DNA of 20,599 nt from CAZTLI01 sp964614375. Its GTDB lineage: Bacteria; Chloroflexota; Anaerolineae; Aggregatilineales; Phototrophicaceae. A model generated the notes under the pieces. It was not told the origin of the DNA. It worked only from the letters and a program-made list of their open reading frames with translations, and ran no database searches. Positions 15,302 to 20,599 of the stretch are shown here, piece by piece. How positions within the stretch are numbered: the first letter of the stretch is position 1; each line of letters starts with the position of its first letter. Where the stretch lies: contig CAZTLI010000034.1 in the NCBI GenBank assembly GCA_964614375.1, forward strand, positions 1 through 20,599, in the 5' to 3' direction. The position numbers and the translations under genes were made by a program.

Positions 15302-15331
15302 AGTATATCATGATGCGAAATTAGGCGTCAA
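15302..15331 (-). promoter_or_regulatory. Promoter of the T-box/methyltransferase/valS transcript
   Basis: TTGACG (15326-15331) and TATACT (15302-15307) on the minus strand, 18 bases apart, each match 5/6 of the sigma-70 consensus. Transcription would start near 15295, about 20 bases before T-box stem I and just past the udk stop codon. Confidence 0.75.
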
Positions 15332-15339
15332 TCCTGCCT

Positions 15340-16017
15340 TCATTGCTTTTGCCGCTTTTTGTCTTTTTTCTGGGCTTTGATTTGTTTTTTTAGCATGGTG
15401 CGAATGCGACCAGCGACCATATCTATCGCGACAAGGTTGAACCCGCCTTCGGGGATGATGACATCGGCATAACGTTTACTGGGTTCGACGAACTTCAAGT
15501 GCATTGGACGGACTGTATCCAAATACTGCTGAATGACCGATTCAACAGAGCGACCCCGTTCCTGTACGTCACGTTGCAATCGACGAATAAAGCGAATGTC
15601 TGCGGCGGTATCGACGAAGATTTTGATGTCCAACAGGTCACGCAGTTCGCGTTCGGTGAATATCAGAATGCCTTCAACCAGAATAATCGGCTGGGCTTCG
15701 ACGGTGATGGTTTCGGTTTTGCGGCGGTCTGTCGTGAAATCGTAAACCGGGATTTCGACAGCTTGCCCGGCCTGTAGCTGTTTGATGTGTTCGATGAGGA
15801 GGGAGGTTTCAAGCGAATCGGGATGGTCGAAGTTGATGCGGGCGCGTTCTTTTTTACTGAGTGTGTGCAGGTCTTTGTAATAAGCGTCTTGCGGGAGGAC
15901 GGCGATGTGTTTGCTGCCAACACGGTTCAGAATTTGGTTGGCGACGGTGGTTTTGCCTGACCCCGTACCGCCCGCCACGCCAAGGGTGAGCGGACGTAGT
16001 TCCTTGTTTTTGCTCAT
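15340..16017 (-). CDS. udk: Uridine kinase
   Basis: A 225-residue P-loop kinase that phosphorylates uridine and cytidine to UMP/CMP in pyrimidine salvage. It shows Walker A GGTGSGKT (16-23), QDAYYKD, the substrate-binding NFDHPDS, YDFTTDRR, the Walker B-like VEGILIF, FVDTAADIRFIRRLQRD, and the lid segment ERGRSVESVIQQYLDTVRPMHLKFVEPSKRYADVIIPEGG. It is slightly longer than the usual ~210 residues because of a Lys-rich tail (KKQIKAQKKDKKRQKQ). ATG 16017 is preceded by AGGGA; in-frame extensions upstream run toward the tRNA gene and are unlikely. It lies 66 bases downstream of tRNA-Thr with no clear promoter or terminator between, so it may share the tRNA promoter. Confidence 0.94.
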   Translation of the reverse strand: MSKNKELRPLTLGVAGGTGSGKTTVANQILNRVGSKHIAVLPQDAYYKDLHTLSKKERARINFDHPDSLETSLLIEHIKQLQAGQAVEIPVYDFTTDRRKTETITVEAQPIILVEGILIFTERELRDLLDIKIFVDTAADIRFIRRLQRDVQERGRSVESVIQQYLDTVRPMHLKFVEPSKRYADVIIPEGGFNLVAIDMVAGRIRTMLKKQIKAQKKDKKRQKQ

Positions 16018-16083
16018 GGTTTTCCCTATAGCGAGATATAACAAATGCGCCCGCCACAATGATATGTTGACGGGCACGAACAA

Positions 16084-16157
16084 AGCCACCGGTGGGATTC
16101 GAACCCACGACCTATCGCTTACGAGGCGATCGCTCTAGCCAACTGAGCTACGGTGGC
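16084..16157 (-). tRNA. tRNA-Thr (anticodon CGT)
   Basis: A complete cloverleaf on the minus strand: acceptor GCCACCG/CGGTGGC, D stem GCTC/GAGC, anticodon stem ATCGC/GCGAT with loop CTCGTAA (anticodon CGT at 16121-16123, reading ACG), T stem GTGGG/CCCAC with loop TTCGAAT. The discriminator base is U and the 3' CCA is not encoded. Confidence 0.97.
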
Positions 16158-16169
16158 GCAGACGAGCGC

Positions 16170-16198
16170 ATTATAGCAGTCACATAGTATGCTGACAA
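16170..16198 (-). promoter_or_regulatory. Strong promoter of tRNA-Thr (and perhaps udk)
   Basis: TTGTCA (16193-16198) and a perfect TATAAT (16170-16175) on the minus strand have a 17-base spacer. The predicted start near 16163 is only about six bases before the mature tRNA 5' end. Confidence 0.85.
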
Positions 16199-16207
16199 GC
16201 GAGAAAT

Positions 16208-17901
16208 CTAGTGCCTGAAGTGGCGTGTGCCTGTGAAGACCATCGCCATGCCGAGACGATTAGCCGCTTCTATCACCTCTGTATCGCGGATAGACCCGCC
16301 GGGTTGGATAATGGCTGTGACGCCCGCTTCTGCCGCTGCTTCGATGCCGTCAGGGAAGGGAAAAAACGCATCCGACGCCATGACCGCGCCTTTTGCTCTT
16401 TCGCCCGCCTTCGCTGCTGCGAGGTGTACCGCATCAACACGACTCGGTAATCCTCCGCCTACACCAACGGTGGTACTGCGTTGCGCGAACACGATGGCAT
16501 TAGAGCGCACATGCTGCACCACTTTCCATGCAAACTGCATCGCTTCGAGTTCGCTGTCGGTGGGGATGCGCTCGGTCATGGTTTTGAGNNNNNNNNNNNN
16601 NNNNNNNNNNNNNNNNNNNNNNNNNNNNNNNNNNNNNNNNNNNNNNNNNNNNNNNNNNNNNNNNNNNNNNNNNNNNNNNNNNNNNNNNACTGCATCGCTT
16701 CGAGTTCGCTGTCGGTGGGGATGCGCTCGGTCATGGTTTTGAGCGTGATGCCTTCAGGGTCGCCTTTGTCGGCCTGTTGGACGAGCAAGCCACGATGCAC
16801 GCTGCGGACTTCAAATTCAGCGCCATCATACGGCTGCGGAATCTGTAACAGGCGGCAGTTTTTGCGTTTTTCGAGCAAGGTGCCCTCGGCGGTAGGGGAA
16901 AAGCTCGGCGCGGCAATGGCCTCGATAAACAATGAATTGAGCGCATTGACAAACGCATCATCGACCATTCGATTGACCGCTATCACGCCACCAAACGCAG
17001 AAACCGGGTCAGATGCCAGCGCATTGGGGAAGGCTTCGGCGATAGAGTCGGCGGTGGCGATGCCCGTTGGTGTGAGATGTTTGACAATGACGACAGTCGG
17101 TGTCGTGAAACTGCTGACCGCCCGCCATGCCGCGTCCACATCGAGGATGTTGTTGTACGATAATTCTTTACCACCAATCTGTGTCGCGCCCAACGCCCCG
17201 TCAGTAGCCTGACGGCTGTAGTAGGCCGCGATTTGATGCGGATTTTCGCCGTAACGTAAGGCCATCACACAATGCATTCCCAGCGAAATCTGGTCAGGGA
17301 GTGTATTCGTTTCTAAACTGGGGACGGTATCTTGTGACAAATAGGCGTGAATGTTGGTATCGTAATCGCGCGTGTGTGCAAACGCCTTCACCGCCAACTG
17401 CCGGCGCAGCGCGAGATCAACTTCGCCCGCCGCCTTGAGCATCGCGCTCACACGATTATAGTCTGCTGGATCACAAATCGTCGTCACACGGAAGAAGTTC
17501 TTTGCCGCGCCACGCAGCAATGTCACACCGCCAATGTCGATATGCTCAATGGCGTCTTGCAGAGTCACGCCCTTGGTGGCGACAGTTTCCTGAAAGGGAT
17601 ATAAATTGCACACGACCATGTTGATAGGTGCGTAACCGTGCTGTAGGATGTCCTCAAGGTCTTCAGGGCGGTCACGCATCAGGATGCCCGCATGTATTGC
17701 CGGGTGAAGGGTTTTAACTCGTCCGCCGAGCATTTCGGGAACGCCTGTCAGTTGTTCAACGGGGGTAATATCCAATCCAGCGTCTCGGAGGGCGTTGGCA
17801 GTGCCGCCACTTGCGACCAGTTCCCAGCCGACTTCGACCAGCGTCGTTGCAAATTTGATGAGATCGGTTTTGTCGTAAACACTGATTAAGGCGCGAGGCA
17901 T
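16208..17901 (-). CDS. purH: Bifunctional AICAR formyltransferase/IMP cyclohydrolase PurH, split by an assembly gap
   Basis: The last two steps of purine synthesis (AICAR to FAICAR to IMP). The N-terminal cyclohydrolase (MGS-like) has VYDKTDL, ASGGTA and the VPEMLGGRVKTLHP signature. The formyltransferase part has LRYGENPHQ, KHLTPTG (commonly KHxNPCG), DPVSAFGGVIAVNR and the C-terminal DAFFPFPDGIEAAAEAGV and QPGGSIRD. Reading stops making sense at 16688 because of 100 N. The 55 bases on either side of the N run are identical. Removing the N and one copy gives one uninterrupted frame of 1539 bases (512 residues), the normal PurH length. The gene is therefore intact. ATG 17901 has AAGGGA upstream. 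Confidence 0.95.
16534..16743 (+). repeat. 55-bp identical copies flanking the N gap (assembly artefact)
   Basis: Positions 16534-16588 and 16689-16743 are identical over 55 bases and encode the same PurH segment (TMTERIPTDSELEAM on the minus strand). An overlap of 55 fits a de Bruijn graph k-mer length, not a biological repeat. Confidence 0.93.
16589..16688. other. Assembly gap (100 N) inside purH
   Basis: Exactly 100 N bases. The size is a conventional scaffolding placeholder, and the flanking sequences overlap, so the true gap is negative (no sequence missing). Confidence 0.97.
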
Positions 17902-17942
17902 GACATTCCCTTTAGTTGTTTCTGTGTATCCGTCCGGCGCGA

Positions 17943-17970
17943 ATTATAACGCGCGCACACAGCATGTCTA
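17943..17970 (-). promoter_or_regulatory. Promoter of purH
   Basis: TAGACA (17965-17970) and a perfect TATAAT (17943-17948) on the minus strand have a 16-base spacer, 5/6 and 6/6 matches. The start site is predicted near 17936, about 35 bases before the ATG. Confidence 0.7.
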
Positions 17971-17971
17971 T

Positions 17972-17989
17972 TGGAATCTAAAAATTCCA
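17972..17989. promoter_or_regulatory. Palindrome next to the purH promoter
   Basis: TGGAAT-CTAAAA-ATTCCA has perfect 6-base arms and an A/T-rich centre, directly upstream of the purH -35 box in the divergent purH/ndh spacer. It is shaped like a dimeric regulator's operator. The regulator is not recognised. Confidence 0.45.
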
Positions 17990-18017
17990 TAAAATCCAGT
18001 GACAAACGTCAGTTGGG

Positions 18018-18035
18018 TTGTGTAATTTGTCACAA
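18018..18035. promoter_or_regulatory. Rex-like operator 1 at the ndh promoter
   Basis: TTGTGT-AATTTG-TCACAA matches 11 of 12 arm positions of the Rex operator pattern TTGTGA-N6-TCACAA. It overlaps the -35 region of the ndh promoter. A CRP/FNR-family site is the alternative reading. Confidence 0.6.
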
Positions 18036-18043
18036 ATAAAGCG

Positions 18044-18049
18044 TATAAT
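18044..18049 (+). promoter_or_regulatory. -10 element of the ndh promoter
   Basis: A perfect TATAAT 41 bases before the ndh ATG. The -35 position 17 bases upstream reads TGTAAT (18021-18026), a weak match lying inside the first Rex-like operator. Confidence 0.6.
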
Positions 18050-18065
18050 GTGATTAATTTCACAA
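18048..18065. promoter_or_regulatory. Rex-like operator 2 at the ndh promoter
   Basis: ATGTGA-TTAATT-TCACAA matches 11 of 12 arm positions of TTGTGA-N6-TCACAA and overlaps the end of the -10 box and the predicted start site. Its centre is exactly 30 bp from that of operator 1, so the two sites bracket the -10 in an arrangement typical of repression. Confidence 0.62.
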
Positions 18066-18089
18066 TCACGGCATCCTAAGGGGGACGAA

Positions 18090-19400
18090 ATGGCAGCATC
18101 CACATATTCTCATCGGGTCATCATCATTGGCGCGGGCTTTGGGGGATTGCAGGCAGCGCGGAAATTGGCGAACAAGCCCGTTGACGTGCTGGTCATTGAC
18201 CGGAACAATTATCACACATTCACACCGTTGTTGTATCAGGTAGCGACCAGCGCGCTTGACCCCAGCGAAATTGCCTATCCAGTCCGGTCTATTTTTCGCA
18301 AGTATCGCAACATCAACTTCATGCTGGGTGAGGTGACGGGTATCGACTATGGCACAAAAACCGTCACTGTCCGTACCAATGGTCATAGTCACAGCGAACG
18401 CTATGATGACTTGATTATCGCCACCGGTACAGTGACCAACTTCTTCGGCATGGGTCAGGTGGAACAATCGGCGTTTGGACTAAAGTCGTTGAGCGACGCC
18501 GTGCTGCTGCGAAATCACATCTTGCGTCAGCTCGAAAAAGCGGCATGGACAGATGACGAAAGCGAACGCGCTGCCCTGACGACACTGGTTGTTGTCGGGG
18601 GTGGGGCGACAGGTCTCGAAACCGCAGGCGCGCTGTATGAGCTGTATAACTATGTCCTCAAACGCGAATATCCCAACAGCGGTATTCAAGCAAGAGTGAT
18701 TCTCCTCGAAGCGGCAGACTATCTGCTCGCACCCTATCCCGCTAACCTGCGTCAGGCTGCACTGCAACAATTGCAGACCCTCGGTATTGAAGTCAGATTG
18801 GGGCAAGGCGTGACCGATGTTCAGGCCGATGTATTGGTGTTGAGTAATGGCGAAACGCTGCATACACACACGCTGGTTTGGGCGGCAGGTGTGCGAACGT
18901 CGCTGCTGTTGGAAACGCTAAACATGCCGTTGAGTCGCGGCGGACGGATTCCGATTGAACCGACGATGCGGGTCATCGGATTAGACCATGTGTATGCCAT
19001 TGGCGACATTGCCTATCTTGAGGATGACAAGGGTGAACCTTATCCACAGCTTATTGCAGTTGCCAATCAACAGGGGAAGCTCGCGTCGGCAAACATTCTG
19101 AGTCAGCTAAAAGGCGAACCGCAAAAGCCATTTCACTACACCGATCTGGGTATTATGGCGACGATTGGGCGCAGCCGGGCGGTAGCGTGGTTGTTCTATC
19201 GCATCCAGTTGCGGGGATTTCTGGCGTGGCAGGCGTGGTTGTGGTTCCACCTGATTATGCTGATTGGCTTCCGCAATCGGTTTATGGTGCTGACGAGCTG
19301 GTTGTGGAATTACATCACCTACGACCGGTCAGTGCGTATCATTCTGGAGATGCAAAACACGCCACGACAGGAGTCAGAAACAGACGTTGCAAGACAATAA
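18090..19400 (+). CDS. ndh: Type II NADH:quinone oxidoreductase (NDH-2)
   Basis: A 436-residue flavoprotein that oxidises NADH and reduces membrane quinone without pumping protons. It shows the FAD-binding GAGFGG (14-19), the signature NNYHTFTPLLYQVATSALDP (39-58), the NADH-binding GGGATG (170-175), a second FAD contact AIGD (303-306) and the quinone-site region LIAVANQQG (321-329, related to AQxAxQ). The amphipathic, Trp-rich C-terminus (about 363-415) fits membrane attachment. AGGGGG lies 6 bases before the ATG. The promoter is overlaid by two Rex-like operators, so expression likely follows the NADH/NAD+ ratio. It is monocistronic on the plus strand. Confidence 0.94.
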   Translation: MAASTYSHRVIIIGAGFGGLQAARKLANKPVDVLVIDRNNYHTFTPLLYQVATSALDPSEIAYPVRSIFRKYRNINFMLGEVTGIDYGTKTVTVRTNGHSHSERYDDLIIATGTVTNFFGMGQVEQSAFGLKSLSDAVLLRNHILRQLEKAAWTDDESERAALTTLVVVGGGATGLETAGALYELYNYVLKREYPNSGIQARVILLEAADYLLAPYPANLRQAALQQLQTLGIEVRLGQGVTDVQADVLVLSNGETLHTHTLVWAAGVRTSLLLETLNMPLSRGGRIPIEPTMRVIGLDHVYAIGDIAYLEDDKGEPYPQLIAVANQQGKLASANILSQLKGEPQKPFHYTDLGIMATIGRSRAVAWLFYRIQLRGFLAWQAWLWFHLIMLIGFRNRFMVLTSWLWNYITYDRSVRIILEMQNTPRQESETDVARQ

Positions 19401-19437
19401 AACAGCCCATAACACCTGTCTCGATGGTATAGGCTGT
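19395..19437 (-). terminator. Probable terminator of the carbamoyltransferase/DUF5989 operon
   Basis: Inverted repeat ACAGCC (19402-19407)/GGCTGT (19432-19437) around a 24-base loop, followed on the minus strand by TTTTATT. The stem is short and the loop large, so it may be modest in strength. On the plus strand it follows the ndh stop, but without a T-tract. Confidence 0.5.
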
Positions 19438-19455
19438 GAAACGGTCAAATCGAAT

Positions 19456-19821
19456 TTATAGGCCGGAGGTGCGGGCGTCTTCTTCTGTCCAACCGCGGTG
19501 TGCTGCTTCGGCTAAGGCCGCTTCTCGTGCGGGACGTTCCAGCACGGCGTAAACCAGCAAAGCGCCATAGCTGAGTAACGCAAATCCAAAGCCCAGAAGT
19601 AGTAATTTGCCAATGCCACCGGGCGGGTGTATGAAAAACACGCTGCACAGGATCATGGGCACGATGCCTACGAAAAAGGCGGCGCCAAGATATTGGAAAA
19701 ATTGTGCCGCGGTTCCGCCATGCACCGTATCGCGGCGATGTGAACTACGTGCGGTCAGAATGCCAAGCACGCCGCCAAAGACCAATCCGACCAGAATTGC
19801 GGTGAGTGTCTTATCGTCCAT
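19456..19821 (-). CDS. Unrecognised small three-helix membrane protein
   Basis: A 121-residue protein with three likely membrane helices (about 6-23, 43-65, 72-93) and a charged C-terminal tail rich in Ala and Glu, ending GWTEEDARTSGL. I do not recognise the family. It does not look like SxtJ, the membrane protein that often accompanies carbamoyltransferase and SxtK-like genes. ATG 19821 has no evident Shine-Dalgarno; instead a stable hairpin (19832-19857) sits just upstream, with AAGGAAA on its far side. It is the last gene of the minus-strand operon that begins outside the window and is followed by a terminator-like hairpin. Confidence 0.75.
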   Translation of the reverse strand: MDDKTLTAILVGLVFGGVLGILTARSSHRRDTVHGGTAAQFFQYLGAAFFVGIVPMILCSVFFIHPPGGIGKLLLLGFGFALLSYGALLVYAVLERPAREAALAEAAHRGWTEEDARTSGL

Positions 19822-19831
19822 AAGTCAACAG

Positions 19832-19857
19832 CGGGTGAACTCAACCGAGTCCACCCG
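19832..19857 (-). other. Intercistronic hairpin before the 121-residue membrane protein gene
   Basis: CGGGTGGACTC-GGTT-GAGTTCACCCG on the minus strand forms a 10-bp stem plus one mismatch with a 4-base loop. No T-tract follows. It ends 10 bases before the ATG at 19821, so it may affect translation or mRNA processing of that gene. Confidence 0.6.
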
Positions 19858-19889
19858 TTTCCTTTCCATGAAATGCGGTCAAGCAGGGG

Positions 19890-20060
19890 TTAGAAGAGCG
19901 AATAGATGAAGATGCCACCCGGCCCTGTGCCACCGACGACAATCAGGACGGCAACGACCAGCAATGTAATCATCATAGGGATGAGCCAGTAGAGTTTGCG
20001 TTTCCACAGGAAGCCCATCAATTCACCCAGAATACCCATACGAGCCATAAATTCTTGCAT
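19890..20060 (-). CDS. DUF5989/SxtK-like small membrane protein
   Basis: A 56-residue protein: an amphipathic N-terminus (MQEFMARMGILGELMGFLWK), a basic RKLYW, one membrane helix (about 26-43, LIPMMITLLVVAVLIVVG) and a short tail ending GGIFIYSLF. The pattern L-x-FLW-x-RK-x-YWLIP...hydrophobic...PFIY-x-LF is typical of the DUF5989 family, to which saxitoxin-cluster SxtK belongs. These genes are commonly found beside NodU/CmcH carbamoyltransferases, exactly as here. The molecular role is unknown. ATG 20060 has GAGGG 8 bases upstream, and the carbamoyltransferase stop lies 37 bases before it. Confidence 0.85.
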   Translation of the reverse strand: MQEFMARMGILGELMGFLWKRKLYWLIPMMITLLVVAVLIVVGGTGPGGIFIYSLF

Positions 20061-20097
20061 TGGTTATACCCTCATTCTCACCTTTGGGTTGTACGAT

Positions 20098-20599
20098 TTA
20101 CAACGGCTTACGCACGAGGAACGACCCCAGCGCAAGCAGATCAATGTCGCTATTTTTGAATGTGTTAAACGCATCCTGGGGCGATGTCACAATCGGTTCA
20201 CCGCGCAGATTGAATGATGTATTGAGCACAATCGGCACGCCCGTTGCCTGTCCAAAGCGTTCAACGACACCATAGTAACGCGGGTTGGTCTCACGGTCAA
20301 TGGATTGTAGACGACCCGTTCCCATGTGACAGACTGCCGCAATTTGGTCTTGTTTATCCGCTTTAATGGGACTGACCATGAGCATGTAACGTGGCGCTTC
20401 GTGCTTTTCGACATCGGGATAGTCGAAGTATTCCGGCGCGCGGTCACGCAGGACGACAGGTGCGAATGGACGGAAGGGTTCGCGGAATTTGATTTTGGTA
20501 TTGACGACCTCTTTCATCGCTTCACTGCGGGGGTCGGCGAGGATACTGCGATTGCCCAACGCGCGCGGCCCCCATTCAAAACGTCCTTGAAAGAAGCCG
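20098..20599 (-). CDS. Carbamoyltransferase, NodU/CmcH family (C-terminal part)
   Basis: The visible 166 codons are the C-terminal domain of a NodU/CmcH/SxtI-type O-carbamoyltransferase, which moves a carbamoyl group from carbamoyl phosphate through an adenylate to a hydroxyl of an antibiotic, sugar or similar acceptor. The frame is open to the window edge and begins GFFQGRFEWGPRALGNRSIL, the family's hallmark, followed by ADPR, the FREPFRPFAPVVL segment, CHMGTGRLQSI and the GVPIVLNTSFNLRGEPIV core. The stop is TAA at 20098-20100. About two thirds of the usual ~600-residue protein lies outside the window, so the acceptor cannot be guessed. Confidence 0.95.
   Translation of the reverse strand, partial: GFFQGRFEWGPRALGNRSILADPRSEAMKEVVNTKIKFREPFRPFAPVVLRDRAPEYFDYPDVEKHEAPRYMLMVSPIKADKQDQIAAVCHMGTGRLQSIDRETNPRYYGVVERFGQATGVPIVLNTSFNLRGEPIVTSPQDAFNTFKNSDIDLLALGSFLVRKPL

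Noticed and set aside
16534..16743. The 55-bp duplication as a real frameshift or a purH pseudogene
   Set aside because: Exact identity, a 100-N placeholder between the copies and restoration of a full-length in-frame PurH all point to an assembly join.
17998..18013. AGTGACAAACGTCAGT as a third Rex/CRP-like operator upstream of ndh
   Set aside because: The inner bases form a TGAC/GTCA dyad, but the outer arms match TTGTGA/TCACAA poorly; it is kept out of the operator list.
18049..18064. The ndh operator read as a CRP site (TGTGA-N6-TCACA)
   Set aside because: The core does fit CRP, but the A/T-rich centre, the outer TTGTG/CACAA extension and the ndh target fit Rex better; CRP/FNR is kept only as the alternative.

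Overview
The window looks like a piece of a draft or metagenome-assembled chromosome from a member of the Chloroflexota (Anaerolineae-like). This is an inference. It rests on two surface proteins built from LysM domains on long Thr-Pro linkers, a canonical T-box leader, a base composition that looks slightly above 50% G+C by eye, and tightly packed mixed-strand gene order. No ribosomal marker is present to settle it. A run of 100 N inside purH, flanked by an identical 55-bp sequence on each side, shows that this is a scaffolded assembly.

Left part (1-5630): the tail of an unknown gene and a short zinc-dependent medium-chain dehydrogenase on the plus strand. Convergent to them is a minus-strand signalling operon: a receiver domain fused to a CpaE/TadZ-type ATPase, a sirtuin, and a GAF histidine kinase. 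A second histidine kinase is transcribed divergently from the shared 213-bp spacer and ends at a strong terminator.

Middle (5700-11540): mutL, whose C-terminal endonuclease metal site appears lost. It is followed by two overlapping minus-strand genes for paralogous LysM/Ig-like surface proteins, one with a zinc ribbon and a membrane anchor, the other a lipoprotein. Next come a sugar nucleotidyltransferase-like protein whose catalytic motif is rewritten (probable pseudoenzyme) and a small HEAT-like protein. The last two are divergent from paired extended -10 promoters.

Translation and nucleotide block (11539-17901, all minus): purH, then tRNA-Thr(CGT) with a near-consensus promoter, then uridine kinase. 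A complete T-box riboswitch follows, with a GUC (Val) specifier, its own promoter and a terminator/antiterminator pair. It leads into a methyltransferase gene and then valS, so valyl-tRNA starvation should induce both.

Right end (17902-20599): a type II NADH dehydrogenase on the plus strand, whose promoter is covered by two 18-bp inverted repeats matching the Rex (NADH/NAD+ sensor) operator. Convergent to it is a minus-strand operon running off the window: a NodU/CmcH-type carbamoyltransferase (C-terminal part only), a 56-residue DUF5989/SxtK-like membrane protein and an unrecognised 121-residue three-helix membrane protein. The points most worth following up are the Val T-box with a methyltransferase as first gene, the Rex-like control of ndh, the degenerate nucleotidyltransferase, the MutL without an endonuclease site, and the carbamoyltransferase/DUF5989/121-residue cluster.
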